Source: UBA1672 sp964587815 (GTDB lineage: Bacteria > Pseudomonadota > Alphaproteobacteria > Micavibrionales > Micavibrionaceae). From it: DNA of 64,000 bases. This document shows positions 53,677 to 62,658 of the stretch, piece after piece. The stretch lies in NCBI GenBank assembly GCA_964587815.1, contig CAZPMH010000006.1, positions 1 through 64,000 of the forward strand. The letters run 5' to 3'. The notes beneath the pieces are model-generated. The model was given only the letters and a program-made list of their open reading frames with translations. It did not search any database and was not told where the DNA came from. The first letter of the stretch is position 1. Every line of letters begins with the position of its first letter. Made by a program: the position numbers and the translations under genes.

Positions 53677-54426
53677 ATGAAGTTAAGTGCGAAAGAATTT
53701 GAAGAACAACCTTTTAAACGGATCACGCTGATTGGTATGTCAGGTGCGGGGAAGACCCATATTTCTGCTCAATTGGAGAAAATGGGGTGGCAGAATTATT
53801 CCTGTGATTATGTGATCGGCGCGGAATATCTTAAAGATGAGATGGGCGTTACGGGAGAGTTTACAGTTGAGAATATCGGCGCGCTTTCGGTTTATTTAGG
53901 CAAGCTGGGAAGCCAAGAACATGGCGGGTTCGATCTTGATACGTTCAAGGCACGTCAAAAAGCGTATTATGATGCGGAATGTGCAGCCCTGCGCGTTATG
54001 GGACAACGCATTGAAGATACAAAACATTTTGTTCATGATTCTACGGGGAGCCTTTGCGAAATTGTCGATGATGGGCTGTTGCGACAAATCGGTGAGCAGA
54101 CGATGTTCGTCTACCTCAAAACAGATGAAGAGACAGAGGCCGATGTTTTGAGGCGGGCGCAAGAGTATCCGAAGCCACTGTTCTTTCCGCCTCAATTTTT
54201 AGAAGAGCATCTTGCGCTTTATATGACGTTGCGGTCACTTACTTCGGTTGATGAGATTGTACCTGACGATTTCTCGCGCTGGGTATTCCCCTTGTTGTTC
54301 GAAGCGCGTAAGCCTAAATATCAAATGTTGGCGGATATGTATGGTGTCAGCATTCCTGCCAAGGCTTTTTATAACTTTTCCTCAAGCGATGATTTTATTT
54401 CCATTATTTCTGAGCATCTATCATGA
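53677..54426 (+). CDS. P-loop kinase-like protein between ispH and rnhA
   Basis: 249 residues. Walker A is LIGMSGAGKTHISAQLEKMG at about residues 17-36, in a shikimate-/gluconate-kinase-like fold (a CDYVIG strand follows, then an alpha-helical insert). The C-terminal half is unlike known kinases. It starts 2 bases after ispH and overlaps rnhA by 4 bases, so it is cotranslated with them. In many Alphaproteobacteria this slot between ispH and rnhA holds homoserine kinase (thrB); this protein is unrelated to that family. Substrate unknown. Confidence 0.8.
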   Translation: MKLSAKEFEEQPFKRITLIGMSGAGKTHISAQLEKMGWQNYSCDYVIGAEYLKDEMGVTGEFTVENIGALSVYLGKLGSQEHGGFDLDTFKARQKAYYDAECAALRVMGQRIEDTKHFVHDSTGSLCEIVDDGLLRQIGEQTMFVYLKTDEETEADVLRRAQEYPKPLFFPPQFLEEHLALYMTLRSLTSVDEIVPDDFSRWVFPLLFEARKPKYQMLADMYGVSIPAKAFYNFSSSDDFISIISEHLS

Positions 54427-54860
54427 GTAAGCCTATAGAGATTTACACGGATGGTGCTTGTAGCGGCAACCCGGGGCCCGGTGGTTGGGGCGCTTTGTTG
54501 CGTAGTGGTAAGCATGAAAAAGAGATTTGCGGTGGCGAGTTCGAGACAACAAACAATCGTATGGAGATGATGGCGGTGATCGAGGCGTTACGCCTTTTGA
54601 AGAAACCTTCAGCGGTTGATCTGTTCACCGATAGTAAATACGTAATGCAGGGGATTACGGAATGGATGGATGGATGGAAGGCGAAGGGCTGGAAGACTGC
54701 TGCAAAGAAGCCTGTAAAGAACAAAGATCTGTGGCAGGAGATCGATGCTTTGGTTCAAAAACATGATGTGTCTTTTCACTGGGTGAAGGGGCATGCAGGC
54801 CACCCAGAGAATGAGCGTGCAGATGAACTGGCGCGGCAGGGCATTCCGAGAGACGAATAA
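54423..54860 (+). CDS. rnhA: Ribonuclease HI
   Basis: Degrades the RNA strand of RNA-DNA hybrids. 145 residues with the four catalytic carboxylates in IYTDGACSGNPGPGGW (Asp), GGEFETTNNRMEMMA (Glu), LFTDSKYVMQG (Asp) and NERADELA (Asp), and the basic WMDGWKAKGWKTAAKK handle. ATGA overlap with the preceding gene. Ends one base from the stop of the convergent PBP gene. Confidence 0.98.
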   Translation: MSKPIEIYTDGACSGNPGPGGWGALLRSGKHEKEICGGEFETTNNRMEMMAVIEALRLLKKPSAVDLFTDSKYVMQGITEWMDGWKAKGWKTAAKKPVKNKDLWQEIDALVQKHDVSFHWVKGHAGHPENERADELARQGIPRDE

Positions 54861-54861
54861 T

Positions 54862-56826
54862 TTATTCGTTCAGCGTGCTGTAATCGTTCTGTCTCGGGCT
54901 TGGTGTAGGCAAGTTATCGTTTGAGAATAAGCGCTGCAGCATGTTCGAAAAATTTTTGCCGTTGTCTTGTGCTGATGGGGCGATTTGGTTGCTCGATTTT
55001 AAAGATTGCGGCGTGTATGTGTCATTCGCCTTAGCCATTACATTTTTCCATATCGAGGCAGGAAGACCGCCACCTGTTACTTGGCGCATGGGGCTGTTGT
55101 CATCATTGCCTAGCCATACGATCGTTACAACTGAGGATGTATAGCCGGCAAACCACGCATCGCGATTGTCTTGTGATGTTCCGGTTTTTCCATATGCAGG
55201 GAAGGTGAGTTTAGCAGCCTTGCCCGTTCCATTATTGATGACGCTTTGCAGCATGAATGACAGTTTTTTTACATCACTCTTGCGGATGATGCGCTGATGA
55301 TTCGTGATTGGCTTTCTTTGAAAAAGAACGCGGCCGTTTTGATCGGTGATTTTTGTGATGGCATAGGGGAAAATGCGATGTCCACCATTGGCAAAGACAG
55401 CGTAAGCGGTTGCGAGCTCTAGCATTGATATGCCTGAGCTGCCGAGGGCTAAGCTCAGGTCGCGTTGGAGCGGAGAGATGATTCCCGTTCGCTTCGCGGT
55501 TGCGATGACGTTTTGAATGCCTGTTTCCTGTGCCAGTCTGACTGTTGCGGTGTTCAGTGATTTGGCCATAGCGGTTTCCAGATCAACTGTTCCGTAATAT
55601 TGATCTGCAAAATTTTTCGGCCTGTATTGCCCCGTGGTGATTGGAGAATCCATTATTTTGTCAGATGGTGACCAGCCTTTTTCTATCGCGCTGAGATAGA
55701 CGAATGGTTTAAAAGCGGAGCCGGGGGGGCGGATGGCTTGGATACTGCGGTTGAATTGGCTTCGGTTATAATCGTAGCCGCCGACCATTGCTAGGACTGC
55801 GCCATCGGGGCGAAGTGTTATGATTGCGCCTTGTGATACGAACTGCATCTGATCTGTTGTATCAATCGCGTTTTTTAATGTTGCATGCGCCGATGACTGA
55901 AGGTTTTTGTCTAGGGTCGTTTCAATGATTAGGTCAGTGTTGGGTTCACCGACGATATCGCTTACGCCGTCTATGATCCAGTCTGTGAAGTAACGAGCGT
56001 TTGAGTTTGTGCGGGTTTGTCGGTTAGGTAGAGAGATGCTCATATCAGCTTCGCTCAAACTATCTTTGTCGATAAATCCCGCATCCTCCATAGCTTTGAG
56101 CACTGTTTTTGCGCGGTTTTTTGCTTTATCCAGATTGTTGTGCGGGGAATAACGGGAAGGGGCTTTTAACAGCCCTGCGAGGATTGCGGCTTCATGAATG
56201 CTGACGTTTTTGGCGGATTTTCCGAAATAGAGCTGGGCGGCGGCTTCGAAGCCGTATGTGCCTGAGCCGAGATAAACGCGGTTCATATAAGCGCTTAAGA
56301 TTTGGTCTTTTGTAAGTTCTCGCTCCAACTGGATTGCCAATATGGCTTCTTGGATTTTACGCGTGAGTTTGCGTTGATGCGTTAGAAATAAGTTCTTTGC
56401 AAGCTGTTGGGTGATGGTCGAGCCGCCTTGTACGAAACGGCCTTTCATAACATTTGTGATCATGGCGCGGGTGATGCCCCAAACATCAATGCCGGGATGG
56501 TCATAGAAGCGTCTGTCTTCAATAGCAAGAACCGCGTTTATAAGGTGAGGCGGAAGCTCGCTAACATCCAGATTTGCGCCTTTTGACTCGCCGTAGCGTA
56601 TTAAGGTCGTACCGTCAGAGGCCTTGACGGTTAAGGACGGTCTGCGGTCAAAGCTGGCGGATTGGGTGATTTCATCTAAATCTTTTGCGTACCAGAAGAT
56701 GACACCGCCGAGCGCGATGCTGCCCCAGATTGCAAGGATCAAGCACCAACGGCACAAGCGCCAGAAAATGGACACTTTTGACTTTTTCTTCTTTGTTTTT
56801 TTCGCTTTTGCGGTTTTTTTTGCCAT
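54862..56826 (-). CDS. Bifunctional class A penicillin-binding protein (PBP1 family)
   Basis: Polymerises and cross-links peptidoglycan. 654 residues: Lys-rich cytoplasmic tail, one transmembrane segment (LCRWCLILAIWGSIALGGVI), glycosyltransferase domain with AIEDRRFYDHPGID (catalytic Glu) and GGSTITQQLAKNLFLTHQR, then transpeptidase with SAFK (nucleophile Ser in PPGSAFKPFVYL), a KSLN motif and YGKTGTSQDNRDAWFAGYT. Shorter than E. coli PBP1a, lacking the extra outer-membrane-facing domain; mrcA/ponA-type. It ends in a Pro/Ser-rich tail. Confidence 0.95.
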   Translation of the reverse strand: MAKKTAKAKKTKKKKSKVSIFWRLCRWCLILAIWGSIALGGVIFWYAKDLDEITQSASFDRRPSLTVKASDGTTLIRYGESKGANLDVSELPPHLINAVLAIEDRRFYDHPGIDVWGITRAMITNVMKGRFVQGGSTITQQLAKNLFLTHQRKLTRKIQEAILAIQLERELTKDQILSAYMNRVYLGSGTYGFEAAAQLYFGKSAKNVSIHEAAILAGLLKAPSRYSPHNNLDKAKNRAKTVLKAMEDAGFIDKDSLSEADMSISLPNRQTRTNSNARYFTDWIIDGVSDIVGEPNTDLIIETTLDKNLQSSAHATLKNAIDTTDQMQFVSQGAIITLRPDGAVLAMVGGYDYNRSQFNRSIQAIRPPGSAFKPFVYLSAIEKGWSPSDKIMDSPITTGQYRPKNFADQYYGTVDLETAMAKSLNTATVRLAQETGIQNVIATAKRTGIISPLQRDLSLALGSSGISMLELATAYAVFANGGHRIFPYAITKITDQNGRVLFQRKPITNHQRIIRKSDVKKLSFMLQSVINNGTGKAAKLTFPAYGKTGTSQDNRDAWFAGYTSSVVTIVWLGNDDNSPMRQVTGGGLPASIWKNVMAKANDTYTPQSLKSSNQIAPSAQDNGKNFSNMLQRLFSNDNLPTPSPRQNDYSTLNE

Positions 56827-56857
56827 CAGTCGAACCTCTTCTCAGGCAGAAGGTGGG

Positions 56858-57391
56858 TTATGTGCAGTCGAGCCAATAGCGATTGCGCTCGGGGAATTTA
56901 TCTGTCGCGGGGAGTGTATCTTCGAATTTTGCGCCGCAGAATTGAATTATTTTGTTTCCGGCCTCATCCTTTGGATCGATCGTGATTAGCGCACGTTCAA
57001 TTCCGAGGTAGCTGATAAAGGGAATGGCCTTTTGTAAGAGTTTTTTGCCATAGCCTTTGCCACGCATTGACGGGCGAATGATAAAATTGAGATGACCGCC
57101 CCATTTTTCCAAATGCCAATTCAGGCGATGGCGAATGTTCAGTGTGCCAATAAACTTATCATCTTTTGTGAGCCAAAGCACGGTTTCGGGTACGGGCTCA
57201 ACCCAGTCAGCGTAAGGTTTGTGCAAATTCTTTTTGCCATCGTTAAGCTTTTGAACGAAATCTTCGAAATTTTCCGCAATTTCTTTTCTGTCCAGAAAAC
57301 AGTATCGGCCTTCTTCTTGAAACTCTTTTAAGGCTTCAAGGTATGTTTCTTTGTGTTCTACTGCCGGTTTTTCCAGTTTTGCTGCTGACAT
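56858..57391 (-). CDS. GNAT family N-acetyltransferase
   Basis: 177 residues. GNAT motif A is FIIRPSMRGKGYGKKLLQKA (R/Q-x-x-G-x-G/A) followed by a CoA-binding helix, and motif B near ALITIDPKDEAGNKIIQFCG. The N-terminal 90 residues resemble acetyltransferases related to RimJ-type or YkkB-type enzymes. Substrate unknown. It lies 31 bases upstream of the PBP gene on the same strand and may share its transcript. Confidence 0.88.
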   Translation of the reverse strand: MSAAKLEKPAVEHKETYLEALKEFQEEGRYCFLDRKEIAENFEDFVQKLNDGKKNLHKPYADWVEPVPETVLWLTKDDKFIGTLNIRHRLNWHLEKWGGHLNFIIRPSMRGKGYGKKLLQKAIPFISYLGIERALITIDPKDEAGNKIIQFCGAKFEDTLPATDKFPERNRYWLDCT

Positions 57392-57474
57392 TCGTCACCC
57401 GATGATTTGTTATAAATTTCGCCTTTTATAGATGATTTTGGCGTTAAAGACAAATGATGGTTTTTATCGGCTGG

Positions 57475-58872
57475 CTAGACCATGAGTAAAGATGCAAGGC
57501 CAAGGAAAGATAGAAAGCCAACTACGTCGGTCACGGTGGTAAGCAGAACAGTTGATGAGACTGCAGGATCACTGCCGAATTTGTTTAAAACAATTGGAAT
57601 GCCTGCGCCGAACAGCCCTGCGACAATCATGTTGACGATCATGGCGAGCGCGATGACAACGCTGAGGATGAAGGATTGAAACCAGAACCCGGCTAATATT
57701 CCTGTCAATACGGCAAACAGGAGGCCGTTGAGAGTTCCGACCAAGGTCTCTTTCCAGACAACCCGCCATGTGTTTGTGTCTGAGACTTCGTGTGTCGCGA
57801 TGGCGCGTACGGCAACGGTGAGGGCTTGTGTTCCTGCGTTTCCGCCCATTGAGGCCACGATTGGCATGAGCACGGCCAAGGCAACGATTTGTTCAATTGT
57901 CGCATCAAAAAATGATATGACCAATGACGCAAGAAGTGCGGTTATCAAGTTGATAAACAACCAACGAAAGCGGAAACTGGCGGTTGAGATCACTGCGCGG
58001 TACAGGTCGCCGCGGGTTACACCGACCATGCGCATGATGTCTTCTTGCGCCTCTTCATCAATAACGTCGATGACGTCATCAATTGTGATCACACCGATCA
58101 GGCGTTTATCATCATCAACGACGGGGGCCGATACGATGTTATCACGGCGGAAAATATGTGCGACCTCTTCCTGATCCATCGTAGCGGGCACGGGGTGCGC
58201 TTCATCTGTTTTTAAATCTTTGATTTTCTCTGAGCGCTGCGCGCGCACGAGACGGCTGAGCGGGATTTCTCCTGTGACATGATGGAAGGGGTCGATGATG
58301 AAGATATCGAAGAATTCTTCGGGGAAAGTGTCTTTGGCCTTCCTTAAGTAATCGAGTGTTTTTCCGACTGTCCAGAATTCAGGAATCGCAACCATTTCAC
58401 GGCGCATCAATCGACCCGCACTTTCTTCAGGAAAGCTTAGCCCTTCTTCGAGCGCGATTCTTGTTTTGTTGGAGAGTTTGTTTATGACTTCCTGCTGAAA
58501 GTCTTCTTCCAGGGGCTCTATAAGGAGGAGGGCGTCATCACTTTCTAATTCAGATATAATTTCAGCAACAGCATCGGCACTCATATCTGTGAGGCAGACT
58601 TTGCTCAGTTCCTGATTGATTTCCGTAAAAACAAGCGGATCAAAGGCATCGTTATACTGGCTGAGTAGTTCTTTGCGGTCCTCATCCTTAATTTTGGCCA
58701 GTAGTTCGGCCGTGTCGGGAATACTGATTTCTTCAAGAACAGCATAGACTTCTTCGCTTCGATTTTCATCAAGCGCATCACTGATTTCTTTAATCTTTGC
58801 ATCAGCCAAATGCGGAGATGTCTTTTCATCTTCGCTTTCTATCTGATCTTGCAATGCTGTTTCTGCGGCCAT
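57475..58872 (-). CDS. mgtE: Magnesium transporter MgtE
   Basis: Mg2+ channel gated by cytoplasmic Mg2+. 465 residues: N domain with DEDRKELLSQYND, two CBS domains (HPVPATMDQEEVAHIFRRDN and VDDDKRLIGVITIDDVIDVI), the plug helix, then five transmembrane helices including the selectivity signature MGGNAGTQALTVAVRA. Cytoplasmic and membrane parts are both complete. Confidence 0.97.
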   Translation of the reverse strand: MAAETALQDQIESEDEKTSPHLADAKIKEISDALDENRSEEVYAVLEEISIPDTAELLAKIKDEDRKELLSQYNDAFDPLVFTEINQELSKVCLTDMSADAVAEIISELESDDALLLIEPLEEDFQQEVINKLSNKTRIALEEGLSFPEESAGRLMRREMVAIPEFWTVGKTLDYLRKAKDTFPEEFFDIFIIDPFHHVTGEIPLSRLVRAQRSEKIKDLKTDEAHPVPATMDQEEVAHIFRRDNIVSAPVVDDDKRLIGVITIDDVIDVIDEEAQEDIMRMVGVTRGDLYRAVISTASFRFRWLFINLITALLASLVISFFDATIEQIVALAVLMPIVASMGGNAGTQALTVAVRAIATHEVSDTNTWRVVWKETLVGTLNGLLFAVLTGILAGFWFQSFILSVVIALAMIVNMIVAGLFGAGIPIVLNKFGSDPAVSSTVLLTTVTDVVGFLSFLGLASLLMV

Positions 58873-58921
58873 GTCAGCCCCTTAGATGATGTGTAAACGA
58901 TATCTTACGAACAGCAGTATA

Positions 58922-58943
58922 AGCACCCTTTTTCAAGGATGCT
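58922..58943 (-). promoter_or_regulatory. Hairpin with GAAA tetraloop between maeB and mgtE
   Basis: A 9-base stem (one G-U pair) closes a GAAA loop on the minus strand. It lies after maeB and 50 bases before mgtE. No T-run follows, so it may be a rho-dependent end, an mRNA-stability element or part of an mgtE leader; no Mg-sensing riboswitch is recognised. Confidence 0.45.
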
Positions 58944-58997
58944 ATAGCTGAATTTATGATTTGACTGTTTCGTCGTTTATAAACGCTATTCGAGCGA

Positions 58998-61328
58998 TTA
59001 TGCAGACTTGATCAAACGGTGTGTGATTGTATCTGTCATAGACTCTTCAAAAATTTGTGAGCCGACAGTGGCAAGTGCCGCCATATTCAACAGGCCGCGC
59101 GATGTTGTTGCGGGCGTTACGATATGAACAGGTCTTGCAGAACCCAGAAGGATTGGGCCGATGCTGACACCATCTGAGAATGTTTTTACCATGTTAAATG
59201 CAATATTTGCTGATTCAACGTTCGGCATGATGAACAAATTGGCCTGTCCTGTTAGTTGAGAGTTCGGCATAATACGATTTCTGATTGACTCAGAAAGCGC
59301 CGTATCAGCTTGCATTTCACCGTCAATTTCCAATTCCGGATCGCGGCGGCGGATATCTGCGTATGCTGCGCGCATTTTTAAGGCAGAATCACACGGCACG
59401 TTTCCGAAGTTTGAATTAGAAAGAAGTGCAACTTTCGGACGGATACCGAAGCGGCGAACTTCTTCTGCGGCCAGCAGTGTCATTTCCGAAATTTGTGCAA
59501 TTGTCGGGTTGGTGTTGATTTGCGTGTCGCAGAAGAAATACGTACCGCGAGAGATCAATAGCGGGCTGAGCGCTGCGGGTGTTTCTACACCGGCTTTCAG
59601 GCCGATAATGTCGCGCACATGTTCCAAATGATCATGGAAGTGGCCTTCCGTACCGCAAATCATGCTGTCGGCTTCATCTTTATGCACCATTAACGCGCCA
59701 ATCACGGTTGTGTTTGTACGTACGAGTGTTTGTGCATCAGCAGGAGTGACACCGTTGCGCTCCATAATGCTGTGGTAGGTTTCCCAATATTCGCGATAAC
59801 GTGGGTCGTCTTGCGGGTCGACAAGTGTAAAGTCTTCGCCATTTTTCATGCGCAGGCCTAAACGTGAAATGCGTTCCTGAACAACAGCTTCACGACCGAC
59901 CAGAATAGGCTTTGACAGATTTTCATCAATCGCCGTTTGTGCGGCCAAAAGTACGCGCTCTTCTTCACCTTCACAGAACACAACGCGTTTTGGTTTTTCT
60001 TGTGCACGTGAGAAGACGGGGCGCATCACCAGTTGGGAGCGGAAGAAGAATTGTTCGAGACGGTTTGAATAGGCTTCGAAATCTTCAATCGGGCGTGTTG
60101 CGACGCCGCTTTCCATGGCTGCTTTTGCAACGGCAATCGGCAGGTCAACAATCAAACGTGGATCAAATGGCTTTGGAATCAGATAGTCGCGACCGAACGT
60201 CAGGTTTTCATCGCTGTAGACTGATGCGACTTCTGCGGCTGCTTCTTTACGTGCCAGCTTTGCAATGGCGTCCACACACGCCAGTTTCATTTCTTCGTTG
60301 ATTGTGGTTGCGCCGACATCGAGTGCGCCGCGGAAGATGAACGGGAAACAAAGAACGTTGTTCACTTGGTTCGGAAAGTCAGAGCGACCTGTACAAACGA
60401 TTGCATCAGGCTTCGCTTCATAGGCATCTTCGGGCATGATTTCGGGAGTTGGGTTCGCCAAGGCCATGATAAGCGGGGCATCAGCCATGCGTGAGACTTT
60501 GTCCTTATCCATCACGCCCGGGCCTGACAGGCCGAGGAACACGTCAGCACCATCAATAGCGTCATCCAATGTCCTTGCATTCGTTTTTGATGCGAATGCG
60601 GCCTTTTGTGGGTCCATTCCGCCTTCACGGCCTTCATAGACAACGCCGTTACGATCGCAAACGATGATGTTTTCTTTCTTCAGGCCTGCATGTACCAGCA
60701 GGTTTAGACATGCAATCGCTGACGCGCCTGCGCCAGATGCAACAAGGCGGATATCTTCGATATTCCGCCCTGAGTATTCGATCCAGTTTCTGAAAGCCGC
60801 TGTTACAATAATTGCCGTTCCGTGTTGATCATCATGGAATACAGGAATGTTCATGCGCTCTTTCAAACGGCGCTCAAGTTCAAAACACTCAGGTGCTTTA
60901 AAGTCTTCTAAATTGATACCGCCGAAGGATGGCTCTAAAGATGCGATTGTCTCAACGAGCTTATCAACATCTTCTTCATCAATTTCGATATCGAAGGAGT
61001 CGATGTTGGCGAATTTTTTGAACAGAACAGCTTTCCCTTCCATCACAGGCTTTGATGCCAGTGCGCCAAGATTACCAAGGCCAAGGATTGCCGTACCGTT
61101 TGAGATAACAGCCACAACGTTTCCGCGTGACGTGTAGTCATATGCCGTTAGCGGGTCTTCTGCGATTTCTTCACATGGTGCAGCCACGCCCGGGGAATAA
61201 GCGAGCGCGAGGTCGCGTTGTGTTGCCATATCTTTTGTTGCGCGAATTGCAATTTTACCCGGTGTCGGCTCTGCGTGATAGCGAAGGGCGCTCTCTCTAA
61301 ACGCAGCTTGCTCTTGTTTCTTATCCAT
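58998..61328 (-). CDS. maeB: NADP-dependent malic enzyme with phosphotransacetylase-like domain
   Basis: Decarboxylates malate to pyruvate. 776 residues: the malic-enzyme part carries LAYSPGVAAPCEEIAEDP, FHDDQHGTAIIVTAAF and the NAD(P)-binding GAGASAIACLNLL; the C-terminal 330 residues are a phosphotransacetylase-like domain, beginning near KPKRVVFCEGEEERVLLAAQ. This fused form is typical of Proteobacteria; the extra domain is thought to be regulatory and usually lacks Pta activity. With ppdK it supplies PEP from malate. Confidence 0.96.
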   Translation of the reverse strand: MDKKQEQAAFRESALRYHAEPTPGKIAIRATKDMATQRDLALAYSPGVAAPCEEIAEDPLTAYDYTSRGNVVAVISNGTAILGLGNLGALASKPVMEGKAVLFKKFANIDSFDIEIDEEDVDKLVETIASLEPSFGGINLEDFKAPECFELERRLKERMNIPVFHDDQHGTAIIVTAAFRNWIEYSGRNIEDIRLVASGAGASAIACLNLLVHAGLKKENIIVCDRNGVVYEGREGGMDPQKAAFASKTNARTLDDAIDGADVFLGLSGPGVMDKDKVSRMADAPLIMALANPTPEIMPEDAYEAKPDAIVCTGRSDFPNQVNNVLCFPFIFRGALDVGATTINEEMKLACVDAIAKLARKEAAAEVASVYSDENLTFGRDYLIPKPFDPRLIVDLPIAVAKAAMESGVATRPIEDFEAYSNRLEQFFFRSQLVMRPVFSRAQEKPKRVVFCEGEEERVLLAAQTAIDENLSKPILVGREAVVQERISRLGLRMKNGEDFTLVDPQDDPRYREYWETYHSIMERNGVTPADAQTLVRTNTTVIGALMVHKDEADSMICGTEGHFHDHLEHVRDIIGLKAGVETPAALSPLLISRGTYFFCDTQINTNPTIAQISEMTLLAAEEVRRFGIRPKVALLSNSNFGNVPCDSALKMRAAYADIRRRDPELEIDGEMQADTALSESIRNRIMPNSQLTGQANLFIMPNVESANIAFNMVKTFSDGVSIGPILLGSARPVHIVTPATTSRGLLNMAALATVGSQIFEESMTDTITHRLIKSA

Positions 61329-61380
61329 GATGTATCATCCGTGATGTTGTTATATCTGTCTAAAATTCATTCGTTTCTTT

Positions 61381-61510
61381 TATTTATGTTGCGGTTCGTT
61401 GGTGCGGTCGAGAAGACTCGAACTTCCACGGGATTTAACTCCCACAGCGACCTCAACGCTGCGCGTCTACCATTCCGCCACGACCGCATGTACGAGCCGC
61501 AACATAAATA
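61381..61510. repeat. 19-bp inverted repeat enclosing tRNA-Leu(GAG)
   Basis: The left arm (61381-61399, tatttatgttgcggttcgt) abuts the tRNA's encoded CCA, and the right arm (61492-61510) is its complement except at one base, four bases away from the tRNA's first nucleotide. In the precursor RNA the arms would extend the acceptor stem by a long helix. Confidence 0.8.
61400..61487 (-). tRNA. tRNA-Leu (anticodon GAG)
   Basis: On the minus strand the acceptor GCGGTCG pairs with CGACCGC, followed by discriminator A and encoded CCA. The anticodon stem CAGCG/CGCTG carries the loop TTGAGGT, giving anticodon GAG for CUC/CUU codons. A long variable arm and GGTTCGAG-type T arm (here AAGTTCGAGTC) fit a class II leucine tRNA of 88 bases. 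Confidence 0.95.
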
Positions 61511-61595
61511 CTGGCTGAGCAATAACAAATCTCTATGGCTAGGGCAAGCATGTAAAGCGTTGCACTGCAATAAAAATCATGCGAATAAATGGGGC

Positions 61596-62222
61596 ATGGT
61601 TGAATGGAAAATCGAAAATAGTTTGCTTGGCTATGATGACGCGGTTTCGGGTATGGAAAAACGCGTGGCAGATATTCGAAATTTGCAAGACAATGAGCTT
61701 GTCTGGCTTGTTGAACATCCGCCTTTATATACGGCCGGAACCAGCGCGGATGACGGTGATTTATTAGATGCGCGTTTTCCTGTTTTTAAAACAGGGCGCG
61801 GCGGTGAATATACGTATCACGGGCCCGGGCAGCGTGTGGGGTATGTCATGCTGGATTTGAAAAAACGGCAGGCAAAGCCCGATATTAAGCATTATGTTTG
61901 GCAGCTGGAGGAATGGATTATTCAAACCTTGGCTGAATTTGGTGTGCAAGGTGAGCGGCGTGATGGACGCGTTGGGATATGGGTGGTTATGCCTGATGGT
62001 GGCGAGAGTAAGATCGCGGCAATCGGCGTGCGTATTCGCAGGTGGGTGACGTATCATGGTATTGCGATCAATGTTTCGCCTGATCTGTCGCATTTCAGTG
62101 GGATTGTTCCGTGCGGTATTTCTCAGCACGGGGTGACCAGTTTGTATGATTTGGGTATTGAGTGCGATATGTCTGATGTCGATGCTGCGTTACAAAAAAC
62201 GTGGCATACTGTTTTTACTTAA
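61596..62222 (+). CDS. lipB: Octanoyl-[acyl-carrier-protein]-protein N-octanoyltransferase
   Basis: Transfers octanoyl groups to lipoyl domains. 208 residues from ATG 61596. The key residues are intact: RGGEYTYHGPGQRVGYVML, the lysine in ESKIAAIGVRIRRWVTYHG and the acyl-cysteine in GIVPCGISQHGVTSLYDLG. The open frame continues upstream through the tRNA-Leu gene, but those codons have no lipB homology and overlap the tRNA, so the start is set here. The ribosome site is weak (GGGG). Confidence 0.95.
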   Translation: MVEWKIENSLLGYDDAVSGMEKRVADIRNLQDNELVWLVEHPPLYTAGTSADDGDLLDARFPVFKTGRGGEYTYHGPGQRVGYVMLDLKKRQAKPDIKHYVWQLEEWIIQTLAEFGVQGERRDGRVGIWVVMPDGGESKIAAIGVRIRRWVTYHGIAINVSPDLSHFSGIVPCGISQHGVTSLYDLGIECDMSDVDAALQKTWHTVFT

Positions 62223-62249
62223 ATGTTTTTATTGAGGGGGAGTTTATCT

Positions 62250-62657
62250 ATGCGTTTTTTCTTCACGTTTATTTTTTGTTTTCTTTTCGTCTTGCCTGTT
62301 CAAGCGGCTAAGGTTTCGTATGATTGTTTCTTTCCAAAGATGGCGAGTCCTGAAGGCGTTGAGCGATCGAAAGGGAATACGTTCAATTTCACTGTCGATG
62401 AAGATCTGGATTATGTTTATCGGGAAGAGAAATACGACTTTGTCAAAAACGAAAGTCTATCTTCTGATTATAATTACACGTTTATCCAGACGAGCCCGAA
62501 TGGCATTGTTGTTGTGACGACCGTATTAAAGAAAACGCTTGAAGCGGTTCAGAGTGTTCATGGTCATGAAACGCGCATTGCGGTTGGTAAAAACAGGCTT
62601 GCAGTGCAAGATTTACGGCCTAAACAATTTTACGGTCGATGTATGAAAGCAGAATGA
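62250..62657 (+). CDS. Small secreted protein of unknown function
   Basis: 135 residues with a signal peptide (core FFTFIFCFLFVLPV, cleavage after VQA) and two cysteines in the mature part (YDCFFP and YGRCMKAE), likely a disulfide linking the two ends. A strong GGGGGAG lies seven bases before ATG 62250, in preference to ATG 62223. It ends 1 base before the convergent gene. Confidence 0.78.
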   Translation: MRFFFTFIFCFLFVLPVQAAKVSYDCFFPKMASPEGVERSKGNTFNFTVDEDLDYVYREEKYDFVKNESLSSDYNYTFIQTSPNGIVVVTTVLKKTLEAVQSVHGHETRIAVGKNRLAVQDLRPKQFYGRCMKAE

Positions 62658-62658
62658 T

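Noticed and set aside
61218..61595. N-terminal extension of lipB through tRNA-Leu(GAG)
   Set aside because: These codons are antisense to maeB and the tRNA and have no LipB homology.
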